Below, in pieces: positions 34,896-42,925 of a DNA stretch of 64,000 bases. Every line of letters starts with the position of its first letter. The first letter of the stretch is position 1. Where the stretch lies: contig NZ_VTTP01000008.1 of NCBI RefSeq assembly GCF_008364845.1, forward strand, positions 62,001-126,000, in the 5' to 3' direction. Origin of the DNA: Actinotalea subterranea. GTDB lineage: Bacteria > Actinomycetota > Actinomycetes > Actinomycetales > Cellulomonadaceae. The notes under the pieces were generated by a model. The model saw only the letters and a program-made list of their open reading frames with translations, did not search any database and was not told the origin of the DNA. Both the position numbers and the translations under genes were made by a program.

Positions 34896-37800
34896 GGAGC
34901 CGCTCCTCGACGCGGTCACCGACCGCGCGGGCCTGGCCCGAGCGCTCACGACGCTGCGCGAGCGGCGTGGCCTGAGCGTCCGCGACGTCGCGCGCCTCTC
35001 GGGGCTGCCCCTGGGCACGGTCGGTGGGTACCTGTCCGGCCGTCACCTGCCGCAGCCCGCCACGATCGACCAGTTCGAGCGCATGCTCACGGCGCTGGGC
35101 GTGCCCGACGGCGCTCGCGCACCCTGGGTGGACGCCGTCACGCGCCTGCGCCGGGCGCCGGGACCGCGACCGGCCGCGGCGACCGCGCCCTACCGCGGGC
35201 TCGCGTCGTACGACGTCGACGACGCGCAGCTCTTCGTGGGGCGCGAGGCGGCCATCCGGGCGCTGGTCGAGCGGGTGACGGGTCGCCCGGCGACGCCCGT
35301 GGTCGTCCTCGCGCCGTCGGGGGCCGGCAAGTCGTCGCTCCTGCGCGCGGGTCTCGTGGCCCACCTGCGCGGGCAGGGGCATCTCGCGGCCGTCGTGACG
35401 CCCGGCGACGACGCGCTGCGCACGGTCGACGGCGCGGTCGCGGCGCTGGACCTCGAGGTGGACCTCGAGCCCGACCTCGCGGGCGCGGCGGTGCGCGTGC
35501 TCGTCGTGGACCAGTTCGAGGAGGCGCTGCTGGCTGACGGCGACGGCGGCGACCGCGACCCGGGCGTCGTCGGCGCGGAACCCGGTGAGGGGCGTGGTCG
35601 CAGGCGTGCCCTCGTGGACCGGCTGGGCGAGGTCCACGCGTCGGGGACCACGGTGGTCCTGGGTGTGCGCGCCGACGCCTTCGAGCGTGCGCTCGAGCTC
35701 GAGGACGTGGCGCCGTGGCTCGCCCGCCCGGTGCTCGTGGGCCCGCTCTCGGTCGAGGACCTGCGTCGGATCGTCCGCGAGCCGGCCCGTCACGCGGGCC
35801 TGGAGGTCGACGACGCGCTCGTGGACGTGCTGGTCACCGAGGCGACCGCGGCGTCCGCCGGTGGCCGCGCGCCCGAGCCCGGGACGCCCCTGGACCCGGG
35901 GGTGCTGCCGCTGGTGTCGCACGCGCTCTACGCGACGTGGTCGGCGTCGACGGGCCGGCGGCTCACCCTGCCGCAGTACCGGGCCGTCGGTGGCCTGGCG
36001 GGTGCGATCGCGCAGACCGCGGAGGCCGTGGTCGAGGGGATGCCCGACGAGCGCCTCGCCGTCGTGCGCCGGGTGCTGCTCGCGCTGGTCCACGTGCGGG
36101 ACAACCACGTCACCGCGCGGTCGGTGGACGTCGCCGACCTCGCGGGGCCCGACGAGGCGGGCATCGTGGCGGCGCTCGTCGACGCCCGGCTGCTCACCAC
36201 GGACCACGGGCAGGTGCGGCTCGCGCACGAGGCGCTCCTGCGGGCGTGGCCCCGCCTGGCGACCTGGATCGAGAACGACCGCGACGCGTTGCGCGTGCAC
36301 ACCCGGCTCGCCGAGGCCGCCCGCCACTGGGCGGAGGCCGGTCACGACGCCGACCTGCTGTTCCGCGGCGTGCACCTGGAGGCGGCGCTCGCACCTGCCG
36401 CCCAGGGGCGCGCGCTCACGGCCGGTGAGCGGGCGTTCCTCGGGGCGAGCACCGCGGAGCAGGACCGGCGGACGACGGCGCAGCGCCGCTCGGTGCGACG
36501 CCTCCGGGCGCTCTCGGCGGGTCTTGCGGTGCTGAGCGTGGCGACAGGTGTGCTGGCGGGCGCGGCCGTCGCGCAGGGCCAGGCCAACGCGCGCGACCGT
36601 GACCTGGCGGTCTCCCGGCAGCTCGCGGTGACGGCGCAGTCGCTGACGACGACGGACCCGGGGCTCGCGGCGCAGGTCGCCGCGGCGGCCCATGCGACCG
36701 CGGACACCGTCGAGGCGCGCTCGGCCCTGCTGTCCTCGACGGGCGTCGCGGCGGCGTCGCGCCTCGGCACGGCGGGCGGCCTCGTCAACGGGGTGGCGGT
36801 CAGCCCGGACGGGGAGCTGCTCGCGGTGGCGACGGACCGGTCGGCGGTCGAGCTCTGGTCGCTCGGTGACGCCCCGGCCCTGACGGCCGAGCTCCCGGTC
36901 GCTGACACGGCCCTCTACGCGGTGGCCTTCGCGCCCGACGGCCGGACGCTGCTCGCTGCGGGCGACGGCGGCCTGCTGCGCGCGTGGTCGCTCGCGGGTG
37001 GGGCGCCGGTCGAGCTGGCCGTCGGCGGTGCGGGTGCCGGGGGGACGCTGTACGACGTCGCGGTCAGCGGGGACGGCGACCTCGTGGCGGCGGCGGTCTC
37101 GGACGGGACCGTCGCGCTCTGGTCGCTGTCGCGTGGTGCGCTCGCGTGGCTCGGGACGGTGCCGGCGTCGGTCGAGGGGACCGCCCAGGCGGTCGCGCTG
37201 GACCCCAAGGGGAGCGTGCTCGCGGTCGCCGGCTCCGCGGGGAGCCTCGCGCTGTGGGACGTGGCCGACCCGCTCGCGCCGACGCCCCTGGACGCGCCCG
37301 TCGAGCTCGGTGGCGTGCAGGTCAACGCCCTGGCGTGGGCGCCGGGCGGCGACACGGTCGCGGCGGGCACGACCGCCGGCGTCGTGCACCTCGTGGACGT
37401 CACCGACCCGGCCCTCCCGACGCCGGGGCCCGAGCTGACGGGGCCGGCGTCGTGGGTCAACGACCTCGCGTTCAGCCCGGACGGGACGAGGCTCGCCGGT
37501 GCGGGCTCGGACCAGAAGCTGTGGGTGTGGGACGTGGCCACGGGCGCCTCCGCCGGCGCGCTGCCCACGCCGACGACTCTGCTCGCGAGCCGCTGGTCAC
37601 CGGACGGCGGCCTGCTCTACACCTCGGGTGCGGACGGCGTGCTGCGGGAGTGGCCGTACCCGGGGAGCGTCCTGGCGGGCTTCGCGTCGATCCCCGGCCA
37701 GGGGGCGTTCGGCCCGGGGGAGGGCGCCGGCGGCGTGGTCGTGACCAGCACGACGGACGGCCTGCGGCTGTGGGACACGACCGACCCCGCGCGTGCCCGG

Positions 37801-38724
37801 GAGGTGGGCCGGGCGCCCGCGCCTGAGGGCGCGCGCCTGGACGGCGCCGTCGACGTCTCGGAGAGCCTGCGCCTCGCGGTCGCGGGCGACACGACGGGGG
37901 GCATCCACGTCTGGGACGTGGCCGACCCGTCGGCGCCGGAGCTGCTCGGCTCGGTGCGGGCGCACACCGACTGGGTCAACACGGTGGCGTTCGACGCCTC
38001 GGGGACGCTCCTCGCGGCGTCGTCCGACGACGGGTCGCTCACGCTGTGGGACCTGTCCTCCGGCGTGCCGGACGAGCCCGCGGGGCGGCTCGACGACCTC
38101 GGCGGCGCCGTCTACGTGGTCGCGTTCTCGCCGGCGTCCACGACCCTCGTGGCGTCGGTGCTCACGGGGTCGGTCCGGCTCGTGGACGTGAGCGACCCGA
38201 CGCGGCCGACGCCGGTCGGCGCACCCCTGACCGGGCCCGAGGGGTACGTGTACTCCGCGGCCATCAGCCCTGACGGGCGCACGGTCGCGGCGACCGGGAA
38301 CGACGGGACCCTGTGGCTGTGGGACGTCGCGGGTGGCGGGTCGCCGACGCCGCTCGGGGCGCCGCTGCGCTGGGGCGAGGGGTACGGCACCAACACGGCG
38401 TTCTCGCCGGACGGCACGCAGGTCGCGGTCGGCCGCACCGACGGGACCGTGCGGGTGTGGGACGTCACGGACCCGGCGCACCCCACCCGCTGGGCGACGC
38501 TCACGGGTGCGGGCGGCACCGTCTACGGAGTCGAGTTCTCGCCCGACGGCGCCCACCTGACGGGTGCGGGCGCCGACCGCACGGTCCGCATCTGGGACGT
38601 GACGCTCGACGGCGCGCTCGAGCGCGCGTGCGCCGTGGCCGGGCGTGGGATCGCGATGACCGACGCGGAGTGGGTGCGGCTCGCCGGGGACCTGCGCCGG
38701 CCGGCCACCTGCGCGGCGGGCTGA
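34876..38724 (+). CDS. HTH-NTPase-TM-WD40 regulatory giant
   Basis: 1282 residues. Order: XRE-type HTH (~22-82: 'LRERRGLSVRDVARLSGLPL'); nSTAND-like P-loop domain ('FVGREAAIRALVERV', Walker A 'APSGAGKSSLLRAGL' ~146-160, Walker B-like 'VRVLVVDQFEEAL'); a helical region to ~540; one transmembrane helix ~545-567; then 14 WD40 repeats (~630-1260), ending in 'LWDV' or 'IWDV' strands and consistent with two seven-bladed propellers. The topology puts HTH and NTPase inside and the propellers outside, so it may be a transmembrane sensor. GTG 34876 was chosen: an earlier GTG (34825) lies directly on the -10-like TAGCGT (34819-34824) and cannot be in the mRNA if that box is used. Confidence 0.88.
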   Translation: MLPEPTEEPLLDAVTDRAGLARALTTLRERRGLSVRDVARLSGLPLGTVGGYLSGRHLPQPATIDQFERMLTALGVPDGARAPWVDAVTRLRRAPGPRPAAATAPYRGLASYDVDDAQLFVGREAAIRALVERVTGRPATPVVVLAPSGAGKSSLLRAGLVAHLRGQGHLAAVVTPGDDALRTVDGAVAALDLEVDLEPDLAGAAVRVLVVDQFEEALLADGDGGDRDPGVVGAEPGEGRGRRRALVDRLGEVHASGTTVVLGVRADAFERALELEDVAPWLARPVLVGPLSVEDLRRIVREPARHAGLEVDDALVDVLVTEATAASAGGRAPEPGTPLDPGVLPLVSHALYATWSASTGRRLTLPQYRAVGGLAGAIAQTAEAVVEGMPDERLAVVRRVLLALVHVRDNHVTARSVDVADLAGPDEAGIVAALVDARLLTTDHGQVRLAHEALLRAWPRLATWIENDRDALRVHTRLAEAARHWAEAGHDADLLFRGVHLEAALAPAAQGRALTAGERAFLGASTAEQDRRTTAQRRSVRRLRALSAGLAVLSVATGVLAGAAVAQGQANARDRDLAVSRQLAVTAQSLTTTDPGLAAQVAAAAHATADTVEARSALLSSTGVAAASRLGTAGGLVNGVAVSPDGELLAVATDRSAVELWSLGDAPALTAELPVADTALYAVAFAPDGRTLLAAGDGGLLRAWSLAGGAPVELAVGGAGAGGTLYDVAVSGDGDLVAAAVSDGTVALWSLSRGALAWLGTVPASVEGTAQAVALDPKGSVLAVAGSAGSLALWDVADPLAPTPLDAPVELGGVQVNALAWAPGGDTVAAGTTAGVVHLVDVTDPALPTPGPELTGPASWVNDLAFSPDGTRLAGAGSDQKLWVWDVATGASAGALPTPTTLLASRWSPDGGLLYTSGADGVLREWPYPGSVLAGFASIPGQGAFGPGEGAGGVVVTSTTDGLRLWDTTDPARAREVGRAPAPEGARLDGAVDVSESLRLAVAGDTTGGIHVWDVADPSAPELLGSVRAHTDWVNTVAFDASGTLLAASSDDGSLTLWDLSSGVPDEPAGRLDDLGGAVYVVAFSPASTTLVASVLTGSVRLVDVSDPTRPTPVGAPLTGPEGYVYSAAISPDGRTVAATGNDGTLWLWDVAGGGSPTPLGAPLRWGEGYGTNTAFSPDGTQVAVGRTDGTVRVWDVTDPAHPTRWATLTGAGGTVYGVEFSPDGAHLTGAGADRTVRIWDVTLDGALERACAVAGRGIAMTDAEWVRLAGDLRRPATCAAG

Positions 38725-38759
38725 CACCGCTCCGGGTGGGGTGCGGGCGCCCGCGCAGG

Positions 38760-38818
38760 ATGTCCGAACGCCCCCGAACGCCGTCGGGCGCCTGGCCGTG
38801 GCCGTCCGTGCCTAGCGT
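38760..38818 (+). promoter_or_regulatory. Upstream element ATGTCCGAACG plus CCGAACG, with TAGCGT
   Basis: ATGTCCGAACG (38760-38770), then CCCCCGAACG, then TAGCGT at 38813-38818. The distance from element to -10 is 53 bases against 54 for the copy at 29270. It lies between the WD40 gene and the next lipoprotein. Confidence 0.55.
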
Positions 38819-38904
38819 GCTCGTGGCAGCGGTCCGCGGTGGCGACCGGAGCGAGGGTCCTGTGGCCTGAGCTGCCACGACCAGGTCGAGCTCGCGGAGG
38901 GGAC

Positions 38905-39792
38905 ATGCCGGTGGCGACGACTGCTGTGCTCAGGTGGCAGCGCCGGACGGCGACCGTCGTGGTCGCCGGGGTGGTGCTCGGCCTCGCCGGCTGTGCGGGC
39001 GGTGGCGCGAGGGCCGAGGGGTCCGTGGAGCTCGACCCGTCGCCGACGCCGACCGTCGAGCTGACCCCGGTGCTGTCCGACACGGGCTACGTCGTCACCG
39101 GCGCCGACGGCGGCCCGGCCTACGAGCTCCGGCTCCGCGTGTACGGCGAGCCCGCGTACGACATGGAGACGGGCGAGCTGTCGCTCGTGGTCGACGACGA
39201 GGACAACGGCGTCCAGCCCACCCAGATCTCACCGGCCGACGTCGGCTGCGGGTACCAGGAGTCGCGTGACCTCGCGGTGCCCGTCGAGTTCTCGTTCCGG
39301 AACCTGGGCGACGCCGACTTCACGTCGCAGGAGTCGTTCGTCGCCGCCGTCCTCGACCTGACGACGGGCTTCGACGACCCCTGGTACTACTACACGTCGA
39401 GCTTCACCTACATCGACGTCGCGTCGTCGGTGTGCGACGCCGTCGGGGTCGACTCGGACGGTGCGACCGTGGGCAGCGTGGCCATGACGCTGAGCGGCGA
39501 GGGCTACCGGCCCGACGGGCGCGGCAAGTCCGTGTACGTCCTCATCTTCCCCGACGCCAAGAAGCTGGACCCGGCGAGGCTCGACGAGTACCTGGGTTCC
39601 CTCGCGTGGGAGATCGACGCGATCCGCCCCGTGACCGGCTCGTCGTACACGTTCGAGTTCACGAGCGTCGAGGACAGCCGCGTGTTCGGGAGCGCGTGCG
39701 AGATGATGTTCGCGCCGCTCTCACTGACGAGCGACAACCCGCACTGGTCCACGCTGGCCGAGGCGGGCTGCGACGCCCGGACCTTCCACTGA
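38905..39792 (+). CDS. Lipoprotein of unknown function
   Basis: 295 residues. The lipoprotein signal ends 'VLGLAGCAGGG' (Cys ~33), followed by a Pro/Thr spacer. The mature part is beta-rich and acidic with three further cysteines ('DVGCGYQ', 'SSVCDAV', 'GSACEMM') and one near the end ('EAGCDART'), probably disulphide-linked. No family was recognised. ATG 38905 has GGAGGGGAC. It sits after the WD40 giant and shares the upstream element with the 29466 lipoprotein, suggesting one regulon. Confidence 0.75.
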   Translation: MPVATTAVLRWQRRTATVVVAGVVLGLAGCAGGGARAEGSVELDPSPTPTVELTPVLSDTGYVVTGADGGPAYELRLRVYGEPAYDMETGELSLVVDDEDNGVQPTQISPADVGCGYQESRDLAVPVEFSFRNLGDADFTSQESFVAAVLDLTTGFDDPWYYYTSSFTYIDVASSVCDAVGVDSDGATVGSVAMTLSGEGYRPDGRGKSVYVLIFPDAKKLDPARLDEYLGSLAWEIDAIRPVTGSSYTFEFTSVEDSRVFGSACEMMFAPLSLTSDNPHWSTLAEAGCDARTFH

Positions 39793-39894
39793 GGCGCACC
39801 GGGCCGGGCGTGGGCACGGGGCCGGGCGGCGTGTGCACCGAGCCGGGCGGCGTGTGCGCCGACCCGCACCCGGGAGGCAGCCCGTGTGCGGGAG

Positions 39895-39956
39895 CGTTCG
39901 GACATCTCGCGCGCACCCGAAGGGGCCGGACGCGGCGCCCCACGCGCGGCTAGCGT
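39895..39956 (+). promoter_or_regulatory. Inverted copy of the shared upstream element, with TAGCGT
   Basis: CGTTCGGACAT (39895-39905) is the reverse complement of ATGTCCGAACG. The flank CTCGCG also matches the 29270 copy in reverse. TAGCGT follows at 39951-39956, 56 bases from the element start, which is close to the spacing of the forward copies. It precedes the small membrane gene at 40020. Confidence 0.5.
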
Positions 39957-40019
39957 CGCGCCGACCCCTTCCCCAGTCCGACGGGTCGTCCCCCACCCAG
40001 CCTCCCCGAGGAGACCCAC

Positions 40020-40148
40020 ATGCTGCTCGCACAGATCACCGAGCTTCACACCGCCGGAGTCAGCATCCCCCTGTGGGGCCTGCCGATCCTGGTCGTCGCG
40101 CTCATCGCCGCGAAGGTGTACCAGAACAACCGCGACAAGAACCGCTGA
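40020..40148 (+). CDS. 42-residue single-pass membrane protein
   Basis: Very short gene. ATG 40020 has GAGGAG upstream. The product is MLLAQITELHTAGVSIPLWG followed by a hydrophobic helix ('LPILVVALIAAKVYQ') and a basic tail 'NNRDKNR'. Its TGA overlaps the next gene's ATG (TGATG), so the two are coupled. Probably a small subunit or regulator of the downstream membrane protein. Confidence 0.6.
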   Translation: MLLAQITELHTAGVSIPLWGLPILVVALIAAKVYQNNRDKNR

Positions 40149-40675
40149 TGGGCGGCGGCTCCGCCTCGATCAGCCCGGTGGTCGGCGGGCTCATCTTCGT
40201 CGCGGTCGTCGTCGCGATCATCCTCGTCCAGAAGGCCATGGCTGCTGCGACGGCGAAGGCCACCCAGGGCGTCATGCGCGGCACCCACAAGCGCGGCCAG
40301 GCCGCGGCACGGGCCCCGGTGACGTTCACGGTGCCCCGGCCGGCGGGCGAGGTGCTCGACCAGGTCGTCACGACCGTCAACGCGTACCCGGCGCCGCCCG
40401 CGCTCGTCGGCGGCCTCTACCTGAAGTCGCGCGTCGCGGACGCCGTGGTGTTCGGGTTCGGCAGCAAGCTGGCCGACTCGTTCGTGTTCCGGGTGGCCGT
40501 GACGGGCACGGAGCCGGGGTCGACGCGCGGGACCGCGAAGGTGCTGACGTGGACGGAGACGAACGGCCTCGTCGACGCCGTCGAGCACATCGAGAAGCTC
40601 CAGGGCCGGATCGCCGCGGCCGTGACCGAGCTCGGTGGGCGGGTCGTGGACTCGCCGGGGGCGCCGGTCGTGTAG
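40148..40675 (+). CDS. Membrane-anchored protein of unknown function
   Basis: 175 residues. One N-terminal transmembrane helix (~10-30, 'VVGGLIFVAVVVAIILVQKA') is followed by a ~120-residue domain: 'VTFTVPRPAGEVLDQVVTTV', 'YLKSRVADAVVFGFGSKLAD', 'SFVFRVAVTG' and 'HIEKLQGRIAAAVTELGG'. The second part resembles a START/SRPBCC-like alpha-beta layout, but I would not assign it. It is coupled to the 42-residue protein upstream by TGATG. Confidence 0.7.
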   Translation: MGGGSASISPVVGGLIFVAVVVAIILVQKAMAAATAKATQGVMRGTHKRGQAAARAPVTFTVPRPAGEVLDQVVTTVNAYPAPPALVGGLYLKSRVADAVVFGFGSKLADSFVFRVAVTGTEPGSTRGTAKVLTWTETNGLVDAVEHIEKLQGRIAAAVTELGGRVVDSPGAPVV

Positions 40676-40853
40676 CCGGCGGCGGGGCGCCGCCGGGCCG
40701 TCGGTGCCACGCCTGGAGGGTGTGGCAGCGGCGGTGGTGCGTGGGGTCGCCGGTGGGCGTGTCGTGGGGCGCAGGGGGTCTCACGACGCCCGGGCGCGTC
40801 GTCGCGTCACTGGTGCGCGGGCGGCGTCGTGCGTTCGGCGGGAGGATGATCGG

Positions 40854-41489
40854 ATGCCCCTGACGCCCGCTGATCGGAGCCCGATGCCTGCCACGCCCAC
40901 CGTCGACTTCTGGTTCGACCCCGCCTGCCCGTGGGCGTGGATGACGTCCCGGTGGATGACCGAGGTGGCGCAGCACCGCGACGTCGAGGTCCGCTGGCAC
41001 GTGATGAGCCTGTCGGTGCTCAACGAGGGCCGTGACCTCGACGAGGAGTACCAGCAGCTCATGGACGACTCGTGGGCGGCCGTCCGCGTGGTGATCGCCG
41101 CGGCCCGCGACCATGGCGAGAAGGTCCTCGAGCCGCTGTACACGGCCCTGGGCACGCGCAGGCACCCCGGTGGTCGCCGCGACACCGACGCGATCATCGC
41201 CGAGTCCCTCGCCGAGGTGGGCCTGCCGGCCGAGCTCGCCGCGGTCGGGCAGACCGACGAGGTCGACGACCTGCTGCGCGCCTCCCATGCCGGGGCCATC
41301 GACCTCGTGGGCAACGACGTCGGCACGCCCGTCGTCGCGATCGACGGCGTCGGGTACTTCGGCCCTGTGGTGACACCCGCACCGACCGGCCAAGCCGCGC
41401 TGGACCTGTTCGACGGGCTCGTGCTCATGACGCGCGTGCCGGGGTTCTACGAGCTCAAGCGGTCGCGGGAGGACGGGCCGGCGTTCTGA
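40854..41489 (+). CDS. Rv2466c-like DsbA-fold oxidoreductase
   Basis: 211 residues. A thioredoxin-fold protein with an alpha-helical insert. 'VDFWFDPACPWAWMTSRWM' carries the active-site Cys-Pro-Trp-Ala, against Cys-Pro-Trp-Cys in the mycothiol-dependent nitroreductase Rv2466c, so this is a monothiol version. 'VGTPVVAIDGVGYFGPVV' holds the cis-Pro. It likely works with mycothiol in actinobacteria. ATG 40854 has GGGAGG; ATG 40884 is an alternative. Confidence 0.85.
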   Translation: MPLTPADRSPMPATPTVDFWFDPACPWAWMTSRWMTEVAQHRDVEVRWHVMSLSVLNEGRDLDEEYQQLMDDSWAAVRVVIAAARDHGEKVLEPLYTALGTRRHPGGRRDTDAIIAESLAEVGLPAELAAVGQTDEVDDLLRASHAGAIDLVGNDVGTPVVAIDGVGYFGPVVTPAPTGQAALDLFDGLVLMTRVPGFYELKRSREDGPAF

Positions 41490-41573
41490 GCCCCGCGTCG
41501 TGATCCCGCGGCGAGCACGAGACCCGCTGACCCGTCCGCCGGCGGCCATGACCAAGCTCCCCGGTCAGTCGGC

Positions 41574-42176
41574 CTAGGTCAGCCGTTCGGCGATGTCGAG
41601 CAGCAGGTGGATGAGGACGTCCGGGCGGTTGGTGATGCCGAAGAACCCATGGGGGAGTCCAGGCTCAAGCGTCTCGACGTACCCGAGCACCGCAACAGAG
41701 GGGCGGGTGGTGGCGAGCTGCGATGCCAGCGTGAGCCCGGCGACGGCATCGTCCCCGCGGGCCAGATCGGTGATCACGACCGTGGGATCCTCGCGGTCCA
41801 CCAGCTCGAGGGCTTCCACCGTGCTCGTCGCGACGACTACGGCGACGCCGAGATCGCGTAGGTAGGAGCGCTCCGTGCGGTTGTTCTCCGGGTGGTCGTC
41901 AACCCAGAGCACCCGCAGTCGGACGAGCCGGTCGTGGTTGCGCTCGACCCGCCGCTCGACCGCCCGCACCGCACGGCCGCTCACCGGCGCGGACGGCTGG
42001 GCCGCCCGCAGAGGTTCGGCGGAGACCTCGAGGATCCCGCTGACGCCGATCTTCGTCGCACGCTCCAGCAGGCTGCGTAGCGGATGCCGGAGGATCACGG
42101 CCGCCGTGGTGACGACCGTGAGGGTCAGGAGCGGCACCGCCTGCTCGATCAGGGCGACACAGAGTTCGCTGCTCAC
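41574..42176 (-). CDS. Membrane-anchored receiver-domain protein
   Basis: 200 residues. An N-terminal hydrophobic segment ('EQAVPLLTLTVVTTAAVI') leads, through ~60 residues, to a CheY-like receiver: 'RLRVLWVDDHPENNRTERSY' (acidic pair), 'DPTVVITDLARGDD' (phospho-acceptor-like Asp), and 'RPSVAVLGYVETLEPG' in the fourth strand; the usual Lys is not evident. No output domain or kinase is nearby. 'VLWVDDHPENN' receivers like this also occur in conflict and signalling gene sets. GTG 42176 overlaps the previous stop (GTGA), making it the third gene of an operon. Confidence 0.65.
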   Translation of the reverse strand: MSSELCVALIEQAVPLLTLTVVTTAAVILRHPLRSLLERATKIGVSGILEVSAEPLRAAQPSAPVSGRAVRAVERRVERNHDRLVRLRVLWVDDHPENNRTERSYLRDLGVAVVVATSTVEALELVDREDPTVVITDLARGDDAVAGLTLASQLATTRPSVAVLGYVETLEPGLPHGFFGITNRPDVLIHLLLDIAERLT

Positions 42177-42925
42177 GAGGCGTCGAGCCTCTCGACCAGC
42201 CGAAGGGCTGCGTTGACCTGCGGGTACTCGTCGGGGGTGCTTCCCGCGGCCCAGCTCGCGGGTGAGCGGCGCAGCGCGTGGAGCGCGAGCAGGATCTCCG
42301 GGTCGGTGCCGGCAACAGGCCCCAACCCCGTCGCCCAACGCCGCGCGTCGACGCGGGCCACATCGAGCGCGTCCTCGATCGAGCCGAGGAACGCACCGAC
42401 CACGGCCGGGGCCGACGGCTCGCTGACGTAGCCGATCTCGACGCCGTTCCCGCCGCGCACGATCGCCGCCAGCAGCCGCAGGTCGATCCGGTAGGGCGCG
42501 AGGCCCGCGCGGGAGTAGGCGACGTCGGCGGCGTCGTCCGGACCGAGCCCGCGCTTCACATCCCCGATCGCGAGCTGGAGAAGGTCAGCCGGGTACCCGG
42601 TGAGCTCGGCCCACTCGGGAAACCGCGTCTCGGTGAGCGCCCGATGGTTCTGGACGGCGAGCGCGAGCGGCCAGCCCGGGTGTCTCGCATGTGCGAGCCA
42701 ACGGGCTGCCCGGACGGCGAACTCCTGGGCGGCGGTCTGGTCCACGAGGGCGAGCAGACCCATGCCACGAAGTGCATGCGTCGCCACGAAGTCCGCGGCC
42801 TCGCCCGTCTGCGGCTCGACTGAGGCCATTGCCGCGTCCGCGGCACCGACCATCACCTCGGCAGCAGGACCGATCATCTCGGCGCGCAGCCCAAGTGCCT
42901 CGATGACGTCGGCCAGGACAGCCAT
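42173..42925 (-). CDS. Helical hypothetical protein
   Basis: 250 residues, predicted mostly alpha-helical and soluble, with no recognised family. Notable stretches are 'LGLRAEMIGPAAEVMVGAAD', 'HALRGMGLLALVDQTAAQEF' and 'YRIDLRLLAAIVRGGNGVEI'. Lower GC than core genes. It is the middle gene of a three-gene operon, joined to the first gene by TGATG and to the receiver by GTGA. Possibly an adaptor between the other two products. Confidence 0.6.
   Translation of the reverse strand: MAVLADVIEALGLRAEMIGPAAEVMVGAADAAMASVEPQTGEAADFVATHALRGMGLLALVDQTAAQEFAVRAARWLAHARHPGWPLALAVQNHRALTETRFPEWAELTGYPADLLQLAIGDVKRGLGPDDAADVAYSRAGLAPYRIDLRLLAAIVRGGNGVEIGYVSEPSAPAVVGAFLGSIEDALDVARVDARRWATGLGPVAGTDPEILLALHALRRSPASWAAGSTPDEYPQVNAALRLVERLDAS

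Noticed and set aside
36508-38724. WD40 region as a separate gene
   Set aside because: The frame is continuous from the NTPase through the transmembrane helix to the last repeat, with no internal start signal.
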